Origin: Bacteroidota bacterium
Lineage (GTDB): Bacteria > Bacteroidota > Rhodothermia > Balneolales > HLUCCA01
Length of the DNA: 64,000 nucleotides
Direction of reading: 5' to 3'
Assembly (NCBI GenBank): GCA_020832235.1
Contig: JAFIEZ010000015.1
Span: 62,001-126,000 of the forward strand
Part shown: positions 52,162-62,050 of the stretch, one piece after another
Numbering within the stretch: the first letter of the stretch is position 1
Layout of the letters: each line of letters opens with the position of its first letter
Translations under genes and position numbers: made by a program
Notes under the pieces: model-generated
Seen by the model: the letters and a program-made list of their open reading frames with translations, nothing else
Told to the model about the DNA's origin: nothing
The model's database searches: none

Positions 52162-52343
52162 CCCTTCCGTAGGATTTCAGCCTGGCTGCATCGAACTTCA
52201 TAATGCTGAAATTGAAAACTGTTCACGTACGTACAGCTGTTTGATTTCAGATTGCCATCCTGTTTATTCCCTGTTTCGCAATGTGCCATTTCGCTTTTTA
52301 TGTTGAAAAAATGACCACGAAGCTCCGTTTGGTTTAGAGCATT

Positions 52344-53330
52344 TTACAGTCCACCATCCTTGACTATGGCTTTCCTCCTGGCCCACCAGGTAACCAGAAC
52401 CCCAGCCATGATAATGATCATGGCTATGATGGATCCGATTGATGGCATTTCCTCGAAGATGAAATAGGCCAGAATGGTCGCAAAAACCGGCTCCGAAAGA
52501 ATGAGGGTTGAGAGTAATGTGGCGGATACGAATTTCACGGCATAGTTCATAGAGCCGTGCCCGATGATGGAAGCGCCGACTGCCAGGGCGAGTCCCGACC
52601 AGACGGTTGGCATGGGCTGGTGCCACCACGAAACCCCCAGCACAAATGCAATCATCACACTTCCCAAGGCTGTAAATCCGTATACCGCGAAAACGTAGTC
52701 GAGCCAGCCCGAATTTTTACGGATTTTTTGACTGATGAGGATGTAAAACACGAACAAAAAGGCGGCAGACAGGGCCATGATGTTACCCAGGATGGGATTC
52801 GCGTACTGCTCATTCGGGGCCGAATCGGTGATACCCAGCACTACAGATCCGCCGAACGCGACCAGCACCCCCATCCAGCTGGCAATAGGGAATTTCTTTT
52901 TCAGCCAGAGCGACTCTACGATGATGAGCATAATCGGGTGGATGGTTACCAGTACCGATGCCGAGGCAACCGAAGTATAAAACAGAGAGCCGATCCACAG
53001 CATGAAATGGGCCGACAGGAAGAAACCCGCCAGAGCGCTCCATCCTACTTCGGCCCGGGTAAAAATGCGGGCAGCTGGTAACAGAAGGCCATCCCCTGAT
53101 GAGGGAGTTAATTTCGAGGCTGAAGCTGAAGCGCTGCGATAATCTGCAATTCGGCTCCACAGCCAAAACGGTACCAGGATGAGGAAGGCACTTACCGTGC
53201 GGATGGTGGTAATGGCTACGGGATCGGCGTCACCACCTGCCCCGCGCACAAAAATGGGGGCGAAAGCAAACATGGCCAGGCCGGCAGCGAGCACCGCATA
53301 GGTACGGGCGGGGACAGTGGTTGGTGACAC
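52344..53330 (-). CDS. EamA/DMT-superfamily transporter
   Basis: A 328-residue inner-membrane protein with ten predicted helices in two EamA halves (about 10-165 and 185-315; SVASASVLVTIHPIMLIIVES and SATLLSTLILSEPVFATILAY). DMT carriers export amino acids, metabolites or drugs by proton exchange; the substrate cannot be told. An insert of ~20 polar residues (SASASASKLTPSSGD) sits between helices 2 and 3. It starts 17 bp after the DUF4293 gene ends and is probably co-transcribed with it. A second EamA gene lies 0.7 kb away on the other strand. Confidence 0.92.
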   Translation of the reverse strand: MSPTTVPARTYAVLAAGLAMFAFAPIFVRGAGGDADPVAITTIRTVSAFLILVPFWLWSRIADYRSASASASKLTPSSGDGLLLPAARIFTRAEVGWSALAGFFLSAHFMLWIGSLFYTSVASASVLVTIHPIMLIIVESLWLKKKFPIASWMGVLVAFGGSVVLGITDSAPNEQYANPILGNIMALSAAFLFVFYILISQKIRKNSGWLDYVFAVYGFTALGSVMIAFVLGVSWWHQPMPTVWSGLALAVGASIIGHGSMNYAVKFVSATLLSTLILSEPVFATILAYFIFEEMPSIGSIIAMIIIMAGVLVTWWARRKAIVKDGGL

Positions 53331-53347
53331 GCTGGATTTCCCCGGAA

Positions 53348-53755
53348 TTAGCGGATTCGATCGATGGATTTCACCAGTTTTTCATCGGCTTCTACCCCAC
53401 GTCGGGCCAGATATTGAAGTACCAGTGCTACCACCAGAAGGGCAACAGCGCTGGCCTCGCCAATGAGTGCTGAACCAACCGGGCCGAGCGTGAAGAATAC
53501 CGCCACACTCACGCCAATGGCAATCAGCTGAAAAATCATGGCTTTATTAATCCACTTAACCTGGTCGGGTCGATTGTTAAACCGAAAAATACTGTATAGG
53601 CTGAGGGCCGCGGAAAAAACCGTTGCAGCAATAAATGCACTTAAAATCCAGGCTGCGGGATCGGCAAAAAGACGTTCACGCAATGGTGTGAGGAAGGTTG
53701 CCAGCGTTAGAAGTGCGGCTATAAGCAGATATAAAGACTGTATGCGCTGTATCAC
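53348..53755 (-). CDS. DUF4293 membrane protein
   Basis: A 135-residue protein with four membrane helices, matching the DUF4293 family of Bacteroidota (start MIQRIQSLYLLIAALL, about 1-16). The ORF is open for 30 more codons upstream (53845), but the GTG at 53755 begins the conserved VIQRIQS start and is preferred. The family has no known role. The EamA transporter follows 17 bp downstream on the same strand. Confidence 0.85.
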   Translation of the reverse strand: MIQRIQSLYLLIAALLTLATFLTPLRERLFADPAAWILSAFIAATVFSAALSLYSIFRFNNRPDQVKWINKAMIFQLIAIGVSVAVFFTLGPVGSALIGEASAVALLVVALVLQYLARRGVEADEKLVKSIDRIR

Positions 53756-54014
53756 AGAAATTGCAGAATTGGTGTACGATTTTGATTGGATGCTTCGATG
53801 TAAACCATGTTTACCTATAGGTTTGCAGTGGCTTGCCATTGGCACCGTATTTTATAGTGAGCAAAGATACGAAAAAGCACTAACTTGTGAGTTTGAGCTT
53901 TGTAAAAGGAATAGGCTGTTCTTCTTGTGGCGGGATGTTCTCCGTGTCAACATCCCCTTGCAGCCCTTCATCCGTCAATCATATCCATGTATTAGCAAAC
54001 TCGGTCGCTGACCT

Positions 54015-54896
54015 ATGCCAACGTCAAATAAAGTCATTGAACTGCTACTTTTAGGAGTAGCCTTTGTATGGGCGCTGAACTTCTCGATTTCGAAGATCAG
54101 TTTGCAGGAAATTGATCCCATGAGTTTCAATGCCATGCGTTTTTTTCTGGCAACACTTTTGATGTGGGGATTTACACTGCGCAGCAGAAATTGGGTGCCG
54201 ATTCGCAGACAAGACATTGGCAAGCTTATATTTCTTGGATTGATTGGCAACCTGGTGTATCAGTTACTTTTCATTTTCGGTCTTGAACGCACTTTTTCGG
54301 CCAACTCTGCTGTGATGCTGGGTACCATCCCCATCTGGGTGGCGGTATTGTCGCACGTAAGCGGGGCCGAAAAAATGAGTCGGTTTAAAGCCATAGGGGT
54401 AATACTGGCGTTTTCGGGTGTATTACTCATCCTGCTGGGCAAGCCGGAGCGCATCAGCCTAAGCAGTGAAACCTTCACCGGCGACCTGCTCACATTGGCT
54501 GCGGCCTTTGTATTCGGATCGTATACGGTGCTGTCGAAAGGCTTTCTTAATTATTACCCACCCATACAGCTTACTACGATGTCGATGTCGGTTGGAGGCA
54601 CCACCTTAGTTCTGATAGGTCTGCCCTGGGTAGTGCAGCTTCCGTTCAGTGAGATCAGTGCCGTGGCGTATGGCGGAGCTCTTTATAACGGCCTGTTGTC
54701 GGTTGGCGTCTCGTATATCATCTGGAATTACGGTCTGCGCCAGGTAGGTGCGGTGCGCACGGCAACGTATCAGAATCTTGTTCCGGTGCTCGGACTTATT
54801 CTCGGTTTCATCATACTCGGTGAGCAGCTCACGGCAGTGCAATATATCGGCTCGGCTGTAGTTATTGCCGGTATTGTCATTGCGCGGAGGAAGTAG
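54015..54896 (+). CDS. EamA/DMT-superfamily transporter
   Basis: A 293-residue inner-membrane carrier with ten helices and two EamA repeats (about 8-140 and 152-290; TFSANSAVMLGTIPIWVAVL and VRTATYQNLVPVLGLILGF). It is more compact than the copy at 52344 and not closely similar to it, so this is not a recent duplication. The substrate is unknown. It is transcribed rightward, towards the polysaccharide cluster, and ends 104 bp before the next gene. The 259 bp between it and the DUF4293 gene hold both promoters and no other gene. Confidence 0.93.
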   Translation: MPTSNKVIELLLLGVAFVWALNFSISKISLQEIDPMSFNAMRFFLATLLMWGFTLRSRNWVPIRRQDIGKLIFLGLIGNLVYQLLFIFGLERTFSANSAVMLGTIPIWVAVLSHVSGAEKMSRFKAIGVILAFSGVLLILLGKPERISLSSETFTGDLLTLAAAFVFGSYTVLSKGFLNYYPPIQLTTMSMSVGGTTLVLIGLPWVVQLPFSEISAVAYGGALYNGLLSVGVSYIIWNYGLRQVGAVRTATYQNLVPVLGLILGFIILGEQLTAVQYIGSAVVIAGIVIARRK

Positions 54897-55000
54897 AAAG
54901 TTAGATTGCTACAGTTAGTTACAATCCATTATACTCTGGCTGATATAGGTGTGGAAGTTCAACGATACAGATATACCTAAAGTGTTTATATTCTTTGCAA

Positions 55001-55891
55001 ATGAGCAGTCCTACTGTTCTCAAAAATCGATTTAGAAAAGATATTATGAAGTTTGCTGCGGCATGGTCAGATTTTTTAGTTGTATTTGGAACATGGCTTC
55101 GGAAGCGCTCTGCCCATGACAGTGTGAAAACCCCATATTTTGCCGGGCTTTTAGCAAGTGCTAAGTTAAAGAAGAAGGTAAAGGTAGAATTTGACGGGTT
55201 AGACTGGATTTTTCGCTGGGAAGGGGGAGGAGCTGTTCAGGCAATAGCTAGTTTTGATCCTAGACGAACATTTGCAGACAATGATCTCTATTTCCACAGC
55301 TATTCCATCAAAAAGGGCGATAAGGTTGCCGTTATTGGTGTTGAGAATGGAGCCGAGCTGCCTCATTTCTGTAATGAGGTAGGCAGCAGCGGTCGTGTGT
55401 ATGCCATTGAGCCGGACCCTTCTTGCTTCAGAAGGTTGCAGAAACTGAAGGCTATGCTTAACCTTGATAACCTGGAATTAGTAAACGCCGCTGCGGGAGC
55501 AGAGAATGGGTCGGCCTGGTTAACACAGGCAGATTCACAAGGTACTAGTAACAGCATACTTAAGGATGCAGGTACAACACAACGCGTTGAGGTTCCGTTG
55601 CGAACATTGACCGATATATTCTCTGGTTTGGATATACATCAGCTTGATTATGTGAAGATGAATATTGAGGGTGCAGAGTATGCCGCTCTGAAAGGAATTG
55701 ATATAACCAAGCTCAACATTCGTAACTGGTGCATAAGTTGTCATGACTTCATCGGAGTTGAGTTTCGCACGTACCAACAAGTCAATGACTGGTTACAAGC
55801 TGCCGGTTATAGTATTTCGCGATATTCGCCTGTAGATGCGGCCCATTGGTGGCGGAATTACTATATATATGGAAACAGCCTCAATACATGA
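55001..55891 (+). CDS. FkbM family methyltransferase
   Basis: A 296-residue SAM-dependent methyltransferase. The Rossmann core runs from about 100 to 260: KKGDKVAVIGVENGAELPHF, where the usual DIGAN glycine loop is modified, then YAIEPDPSCFRRLQ, and the FkbM-type DYVKMNIEGAEYAALKG with the acidic/glycine box. About 95 residues of N-terminal helices precede it. FkbM enzymes in polysaccharide loci O-methylate sugars. The ORF begins six bases earlier at a TTG, but the ATG at 55001 is the better start. It is the first gene at the left end of the polysaccharide region and is convergent with the SLBB gene. Confidence 0.88.
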   Translation: MSSPTVLKNRFRKDIMKFAAAWSDFLVVFGTWLRKRSAHDSVKTPYFAGLLASAKLKKKVKVEFDGLDWIFRWEGGGAVQAIASFDPRRTFADNDLYFHSYSIKKGDKVAVIGVENGAELPHFCNEVGSSGRVYAIEPDPSCFRRLQKLKAMLNLDNLELVNAAAGAENGSAWLTQADSQGTSNSILKDAGTTQRVEVPLRTLTDIFSGLDIHQLDYVKMNIEGAEYAALKGIDITKLNIRNWCISCHDFIGVEFRTYQQVNDWLQAAGYSISRYSPVDAAHWWRNYYIYGNSLNT

Positions 55892-55947
55892 GGCTGTTTG
55901 ATTGAGACCTGTCGTTTGGTATCTGGGAACGATTCCTTAGAGCAATA

Positions 55948-57636
55948 TCAACGGCTGATGGCCAGATAGGTTACAATGATACTGGCAACTGTAGCAACGG
56001 TTGACAACCCGAGCTGGAAGTACGAGTTTCTGGCTTGCCTTTTTTGTAGGGTGTAAAGTCTGAAATTTTGTAGTTCGTCGTAAGGTACCCGGTCAACGAA
56101 TACAATGTCGCCCGATTCAATTGTCGTCTCATCTGGCCTAAGCCATACCCTGCCGCCTGCTTTAATGATAAACACCCGATCTGTGTCTGCAGCAAGGCCA
56201 AATCCACCTGCTCTTTCGATGTAAGCCGCTACATCATCTCCTTGATTGTATCTGACCCAGCCGGTTCGATTCACCTGACCGGCGAGTAGAATAGACTGTG
56301 TATCGTATGGAATGTGTACTTTATCCCCATGTTCAAGAACTGCGTTCGTTACCTGGCTCTCGTCTCTAATATCAACAAACATGATGGAGTCTGTGGTTTT
56401 AAATTCCTGAATTAAATATTCGAGACCTTCCACAAATTGGTCGGATGCACGTGTTATGAGATCAAGGGTTGCCACGGTTTGGTGTGTATCTCTGACAATA
56501 TACGTTCCTTGATGATGGGCATCGGACGTACTTCCTCCGGCCAATTCGATAAGCTCAGCGAGAACAATACTCCCATTCTGATGAACGGAGTAGGTGCCGG
56601 GAAATTTGACGGCACCTGAAATTTCTACGAATTGATTCCTGGGTTTTTGATCTAAAAAAGGCAGGATTACCCTATCATTCGCTTGCATTGGGAGACCGGC
56701 ATTCACCGAAAACGGATTGGATATTCGCAGTAAGGTGCTTCGCCCATCTTCAGCATCAATTCTGGATATCATAACATAACTGGTATCGGCATGTGGAGTT
56801 GCTCCACCGGCCATTTCCAGTAATGCACCAAGTGAATCGCCTTGTCTGAAATTGGAGTTAAAAGAACGCTTTACGGCACCACTAACCGAGATTCCGGAGG
56901 AATACGCTGTTAAAGGATTCATCACGATAACATCTCCATCGCTCAAAAACGGGTTATTATCAAGGTCTCCGTTTAATGCATAAGCCAGCATGTCGTAGTT
57001 TCTTACGTTTCCATCGTTATGGCGCAATTCGATTGATCTTAAATCGAAAGGAATTGAATCCTGAATGGCAACCATCATCGAGTCCATCACACTACTGAGC
57101 CGTGTTCGAGGAGGAAATGGTGCTGTTCTTGCCAATAACTGATCCCCGGTAATGTGTACAACAATAGGTCTGGGGAACTCAAGATAAACCTGAAGTTCGT
57201 CAACCTGATAATACCCTTCGAGCTCGCGCAAAATTTGTGCGTAAACCTCTGTTAAAGTAAGTTGATCAACAAAAACACTGCCAACTCCGGGAATAGCCAG
57301 GTAGCCGCCTGCAGATACAGCAAGTGCCCGATATGTCACAGGAATAGCCCCGCGAATCGTTACGGTAATTAAATCTCCAGAACCAACACGATAAGATTCC
57401 GGATCTATACTCCCTTCCATTGGGAATCGTTCTGAGTTGATGCGGACACCTACTTCATCAACAATATATATTGCCGACGGCATGCTGAAATCCTGTTGAT
57501 TCTCATTTTGTCTGTTGTTTTGTGATAAAGTATGTGAAGGGGTTACAAACAGTAAACCGATGAGAAGCAACAGTGTAATAGTAGCACTGGTATTTGGACT
57601 GAGGGGCATATTATGATAAGTAAGTGTGGATTTCAT
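55948..57636 (-). CDS. SLBB-domain polysaccharide export protein
   Basis: A 562-residue exported protein of the OPX (Wza/KpsD-like) group. A signal peptide (about 1-38) is followed by the polysaccharide-export domain (about 75-165; GDLITVTIRGAIPVTYRAL). SLBB beta-grasp modules then repeat through about 245-520: ISVSGAVKRSFNSNFRQGDS, VEISGAVKFPGTYSVHQNGS, ILLAGQVNRTGWVRYNQGDD. A C-terminal membrane helix (about 540-560) ends it. It would form the outer-membrane exit channel for surface polysaccharide. No lipobox is seen. ATG 57609 is an alternative start. It is divergent from the glycosyltransferase gene, with 295 bp of AT-rich spacer that shows nothing else. Confidence 0.93.
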   Translation of the reverse strand: MKSTLTYHNMPLSPNTSATITLLLLIGLLFVTPSHTLSQNNRQNENQQDFSMPSAIYIVDEVGVRINSERFPMEGSIDPESYRVGSGDLITVTIRGAIPVTYRALAVSAGGYLAIPGVGSVFVDQLTLTEVYAQILRELEGYYQVDELQVYLEFPRPIVVHITGDQLLARTAPFPPRTRLSSVMDSMMVAIQDSIPFDLRSIELRHNDGNVRNYDMLAYALNGDLDNNPFLSDGDVIVMNPLTAYSSGISVSGAVKRSFNSNFRQGDSLGALLEMAGGATPHADTSYVMISRIDAEDGRSTLLRISNPFSVNAGLPMQANDRVILPFLDQKPRNQFVEISGAVKFPGTYSVHQNGSIVLAELIELAGGSTSDAHHQGTYIVRDTHQTVATLDLITRASDQFVEGLEYLIQEFKTTDSIMFVDIRDESQVTNAVLEHGDKVHIPYDTQSILLAGQVNRTGWVRYNQGDDVAAYIERAGGFGLAADTDRVFIIKAGGRVWLRPDETTIESGDIVFVDRVPYDELQNFRLYTLQKRQARNSYFQLGLSTVATVASIIVTYLAISR

Positions 57637-57931
57637 CTTTATAAAATACTGATTACACGATTCAAGTGGTAATCATTATCTGTGTACCAAATAAATCTAA
57701 GTTTGGGGTGTTTTTCTGGTTGTGCAGGTGCTCATATATGTATGAAATGAAGAAAATAATACGTAAGTTCGCTTTCTTGAGAAAAGTACGTACATCACAA
57801 AAAGAGTCCGGCAGTATAGATTTTGATTTTTGAGCCTCGGGTAAAATCTGGCAGCCATTTTCAATGAGTAATCGACAACATTTTTACATCGATTTGATTT
57901 TACTAAACATAGAAGCTGTTTTTGGTGTAGT

Positions 57932-59245
57932 ATGAATCTGTTGTTCTTATCTCAATACTATCCTCCGGAAACCGGTGCCGGAGCTACTCGGGCAGAAACC
58001 ATCCGGCGATATTTGGGGTCTAACGGTTGGAATGTTGATTTAGTTTGCGAGTTCCCCAATTACCCTTCCGGTATAATTCCACCGGAATATAAAGGGTTAT
58101 CGCATCATGTAACGAAAGACGCATACGGCTCCATTATTCGCACATGGGTTATTCCTACCAGGCGAGAGAACTTTTTCCAGCAGATGGTGATGTTTACATC
58201 GTTTATGTTCAGCAGTTTGCGTTATTGTTTGCTGAATCCCAAAAACTATGATGCCATTTATGTAACATCTCCTCCCATTTTTGGAGCGGTCACAGGGTTT
58301 TTGCTTTCCAAGCTTTATGGCATCCCTTACTTCTTTGAAGTGAGGGATATTTGGCCGGCAGCTGCCATAGAAACAGGTCATATCAACAGCAATAACGTGC
58401 TGTATAAGTTTAGCAAGTTTGTTGAAAAGAAGCTCTATAAGCATGCCAGAATTGTTATACCTGTAACCCGGAGATCTGAAACGCTTATTAAAGATGCATG
58501 CCCGGATATTGAAACAAAAGTCATCTATAATGGGGTTGATTTACGGCGTTTTAAAGTTTACGAACAAAAAGAAGCCGGTGTTCAGCCCATTAAGAATAAA
58601 AATACCTTCACAGTAGGTTATGTAGGAACAATTGGCGTTATTCACGATTTAAAAACCGTAATTAAAGCAGCCAAATTACTGGAAGACCATACCGATATTG
58701 AGTTTTTGATTATTGGCGACGGTAGTCAGTCTGTTCAATTGCGGCAAGTGATAGATGAAATCCAACCCAAAAACCTGGAATGGGTCGGCCTGATGCATCA
58801 TAATGAAATTCCGAAGGTAATGGCCAAACTTGACCTAGGTCTGAATCCTGTGTACGATACCAAGGTTTTTGAGTCCATCATCACCGTAAAATTCTTTGAG
58901 TACCTGGCATGTAACGTACCTGTGATTAATATGGCTTCTGGTCTGTTACGTGATGTTGGTGATGCAAGCAACGCTGCTGTAACGATACAACCGGAAAATG
59001 CAGAACTACTTGCCGATACGATACTTGAGCTCAAGGCAAACCCAGCATTACGAAGTCAAATGTCTCAAAACGGAAGACCATTTATAAAACGCTATTTCGA
59101 TAGAGAAAAATGGGTTGGCGAGTTGGGACGACTGCTTGAAAGAAGTATTTTGGAAGCAAACAGTAGCCATATCCCTGTTGGGAAAACCCATTCTGACAGA
59201 ACACGTCATGATCAATCAATTAACTTACCCGATTTACCCTGGTAA
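57932..59245 (+). CDS. GT4-family glycosyltransferase (WbuB-like)
   Basis: A 437-residue glycosyltransferase of GT-B fold. It starts MNLLFLSQYYPPETGAGATR with the acceptor-side loop, and the C-terminal nucleotide-sugar domain has VGYVGTIGVIHDLKTVI and KFFEYLACNVPVINM. The WbuB-like subgroup transfers N-acetyl-fucosamine or a related sugar in O-antigen assembly; the donor here is not known. It heads the rightward gene set with Wzz (11 bp later) and the ligase. The start ATG is 295 bp from the SLBB gene in the opposite direction. Confidence 0.92.
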   Translation: MNLLFLSQYYPPETGAGATRAETIRRYLGSNGWNVDLVCEFPNYPSGIIPPEYKGLSHHVTKDAYGSIIRTWVIPTRRENFFQQMVMFTSFMFSSLRYCLLNPKNYDAIYVTSPPIFGAVTGFLLSKLYGIPYFFEVRDIWPAAAIETGHINSNNVLYKFSKFVEKKLYKHARIVIPVTRRSETLIKDACPDIETKVIYNGVDLRRFKVYEQKEAGVQPIKNKNTFTVGYVGTIGVIHDLKTVIKAAKLLEDHTDIEFLIIGDGSQSVQLRQVIDEIQPKNLEWVGLMHHNEIPKVMAKLDLGLNPVYDTKVFESIITVKFFEYLACNVPVINMASGLLRDVGDASNAAVTIQPENAELLADTILELKANPALRSQMSQNGRPFIKRYFDREKWVGELGRLLERSILEANSSHIPVGKTHSDRTRHDQSINLPDLPW

Positions 59246-59256
59246 TCTCGTCTACT

Positions 59257-60471
59257 ATGGAAAAACCCGCAAATAATAATGAAATCAATCTTCTTGATGC
59301 CATTGAGGCCCTCACCCGATATAAGAAGGTTATCGTTGCGCTTGTATTTAGTATAACCCTGATTTCTTTAGGTGTTAGCCTTATTTGGCCACAAACGTTT
59401 CGATCAACATCGATAGTAATGCCTCCCGTACAGCAGCAGAGTATCGGTGGGTTACCTGGTGTACTTGGTGGGATGTTGCCTATGAATTTGGGTGGAAGTA
59501 CGCAGGTGAATCCCGAAATCATGATTACCATACTTAATAGCCGGTCGTTACGGGTAGAGCTTATTGAGGCATTCAATCTTTTTGATGTCTATGGATCTGA
59601 GGTTGTTGAAGAGTTGTTAATGAAACTCAATGAAGCCATAAAAGTAGAAGAAAGGCGCGAAGGAGGGTTCGGGTTTAATCCGATTGTTTCTATTCAGATT
59701 TCGGTACTTGATGGTGACCCTGAGCGTGCGCAGCAAATGAATGCGTTTTTAGTTCAACGGTTAGAAGAAACAATTAATGAACTAAACCAGGCCAACAAGG
59801 AAGAACAATTTACCATATTGGAAGAACGATACCTTCGCAACCTTTCTGAGCTGGAAGAGGCTGAATTACGTCTTAAGGAGTTTCAGGAGACCTATGGAAT
59901 TATTGAGGTTGAAGAGCAGGCACGTGCAATTGTCGGAAACTTAGCCGCTTTGAAGTCTGATATTGTGAGTACAGAAGTTCAACTCCGTGTACTGGAGCAA
60001 TCATTTGATCAGAACAACGCAGCAGTGGTACGTGTTCGTCGTACGCTCGCAGAGATGAATCGGCAATATGAACGTCTCAGCCAGCGCTCTGAGAACATCA
60101 TTCATAACTCCGGCCCGCTACATCCGGTGGGCGATATTCCTGGATTGGCTTTAGAGTATTACCGACTATTCCGAGATGTTACCATACAAAACCGAATATT
60201 GGAAACGATATACCCTCAATATGATATTCAGAAACTTCAATTACGTGTTAACCGCAGAGGATTGCAGGTTCTGTCTGAGCCTCATCTCCCAACATATAAA
60301 GATGGCCCCAGAAGAGCCTTTATCGTTTTGGGCGGGATGGTTTTCAGTATCTTTTTATCATTTTTGATCGTTTTTTATCTGAATACGGTAGAAAATGGCA
60401 AGAAGACAAACTCCGAAAATTACCGCAAAATTAATCAGATTAAGTCGAATCTTTCATTTCGATCTAAGTAA
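59257..60471 (+). CDS. Wzz-type chain-length determinant
   Basis: A 404-residue inner-membrane co-polymerase that sets polysaccharide chain length. Two helices (about 30-48 and 350-370) bracket a large periplasmic coiled-coil region (about 165-290; LEERYLRNLSELEEAELRLK). The first helix is followed by the family IWPQTFRSTSIVMPP, and the Pro-rich second helix is LPTYKDGPRRAFIVLGGMV. There is no C-terminal tyrosine-kinase domain (BY-kinase) and no kinase gene is adjacent in the window. It starts 11 bp after the glycosyltransferase stop. Confidence 0.92.
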   Translation: MEKPANNNEINLLDAIEALTRYKKVIVALVFSITLISLGVSLIWPQTFRSTSIVMPPVQQQSIGGLPGVLGGMLPMNLGGSTQVNPEIMITILNSRSLRVELIEAFNLFDVYGSEVVEELLMKLNEAIKVEERREGGFGFNPIVSIQISVLDGDPERAQQMNAFLVQRLEETINELNQANKEEQFTILEERYLRNLSELEEAELRLKEFQETYGIIEVEEQARAIVGNLAALKSDIVSTEVQLRVLEQSFDQNNAAVVRVRRTLAEMNRQYERLSQRSENIIHNSGPLHPVGDIPGLALEYYRLFRDVTIQNRILETIYPQYDIQKLQLRVNRRGLQVLSEPHLPTYKDGPRRAFIVLGGMVFSIFLSFLIVFYLNTVENGKKTNSENYRKINQIKSNLSFRSK

Positions 60472-60556
60472 AATACGAGGGTACTCCTTATCGCTGCATA
60501 ACCAACATAATGTGGCATATTCTGGGTTGTATCCTATTCACGACTAAATTATCTCC

Positions 60557-61996
60557 GTGTCCGACACAGAACAGCATATACGTTCGTTTATGAGCAAACA
60601 GGAACGCTTTCTGATTGTTGGGGGAATTCTGTTTTTTGCTGTTTTAAGTTTCGTTTCCTGGTTTACCGGAATAGCTTCACTGGGATTGTTTATCATCGTT
60701 CTGAGTGTGGGTGTTTTTGCTGTTTATCGTGCTATTGAACAGCCCATCTACATCCTGGCCTTTATTGCGATTGGTTCAATGCTTGGGAACCTCGTGCAGT
60801 TTGCCGATGGCGGGCTCATACCATTTTCGATATTCCAGGTTTTTTATCTGTTTGGAATCGGCGTTTTCATTGTTCGTTGGTATATCATGGGTTTCCCGGC
60901 TATCTATAAATCGGGATTCGAACTTGAGTTGGGCCTGTTTTTCGGACTTATCTTTTTAAGTTTGCTATGGACACCAAATGCGGAAGTCGGTTTTCTAAAT
61001 GCTATACGTATTGTAGTATTATCCGGGGTGCTATTTTTATGTGTTAACTGGATTAAGAGCACGCAACATCTTGTCCTAGTCTTAGGCGGACTTGCTATTA
61101 TAGGGTTAGTTTTAGGGGTTTTATCAATTTATTATACGTTATCAAACCCAGAGTCTGTTATCCAAGATGTACTTACTGGCGGCACAAGAACGGCAAGCAG
61201 GGTACGGATGGGGCAGGAAGATCCGAATGTTTTTGCTTCACTCTTTTTCCTTCCACTTGCCTTCACGGTTGCTGTTCTTTTTGCAAAGCTACCTTTATGG
61301 ATCAGAGGCCTTTCCGGTTTTGCATCTATCATATTGCTGATAACCTTGATGATTACGTTCTCCAGAGGTGCCTGGATGTCTGCAATTATCATGTTAATTG
61401 CAATTACCGTCATGTTTAAGCAATATCGACTATTCGTTTTTGGTATAACAGCCGGCCTGCTTTTAGTTGCATCATTACCGGAATTCCGATATCAGTTTAT
61501 CAATATCACCAATCGGTTCTTAGATTTATTTTCCGGGCAGCTTGACACCTCTAACCAAATCCGACTGCTTTTAGCGGATGCTTCTGTTTCGATGTTCTTT
61601 GACAGTTGGCTGATTGGGGTTGGATGGCGTGGGTTTCCGGAAGTATTTAATCACTATTATACCTCCGAAGTAGCCTTAATCGTAAAAGAACCACATAACG
61701 CCCTATATCAAGTCTACGCCGAATTAGGACTAATCGGTTTATTGGTTATCCTTTTTGTTATCTATAAAATCTATACAATAGCCTGGTTGAATGTGCGGAA
61801 TGCTCGCACCCAGTGGGAGGTCATTTTAGCCAGAACACTTTTTGGCACCCTATTGGCTTATGCCATCTTCTATCAGTTTATAGGAATGCCTTTTTTGGAT
61901 AATCAACTCTGGCTTACTACCGGTTTCGTGATTGCGCTCAGTTATGTTATTGATCACAAAAAAACCACAAACCCTCCATCTGAAATCAGTTCTTAA
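60557..61996 (+). CDS. O-antigen ligase / Wzy_C family protein
   Basis: A 479-residue inner-membrane protein with about twelve helices. The large periplasmic loop between helices (about 300-370) contains the Wzy_C-type VGWRGFPEVFNHYYT and KEPHNALYQVYAELG, where PHN is the catalytic-region signature. It ligates O-antigen to lipid A core or polymerises repeat units. The ORF starts with GTG at 60557; the ATG at 60590 (MSKQERFL) is an equally likely start. It is the last gene of the rightward set; the next gene is on the other strand. Confidence 0.9.
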   Translation: MSDTEQHIRSFMSKQERFLIVGGILFFAVLSFVSWFTGIASLGLFIIVLSVGVFAVYRAIEQPIYILAFIAIGSMLGNLVQFADGGLIPFSIFQVFYLFGIGVFIVRWYIMGFPAIYKSGFELELGLFFGLIFLSLLWTPNAEVGFLNAIRIVVLSGVLFLCVNWIKSTQHLVLVLGGLAIIGLVLGVLSIYYTLSNPESVIQDVLTGGTRTASRVRMGQEDPNVFASLFFLPLAFTVAVLFAKLPLWIRGLSGFASIILLITLMITFSRGAWMSAIIMLIAITVMFKQYRLFVFGITAGLLLVASLPEFRYQFINITNRFLDLFSGQLDTSNQIRLLLADASVSMFFDSWLIGVGWRGFPEVFNHYYTSEVALIVKEPHNALYQVYAELGLIGLLVILFVIYKIYTIAWLNVRNARTQWEVILARTLFGTLLAYAIFYQFIGMPFLDNQLWLTTGFVIALSYVIDHKKTTNPPSEISS

Positions 61997-62050
61997 CACG
62001 CTTATGTGACATCCGTACCCGAGTACGTACATCAACATCACACAAGGGCT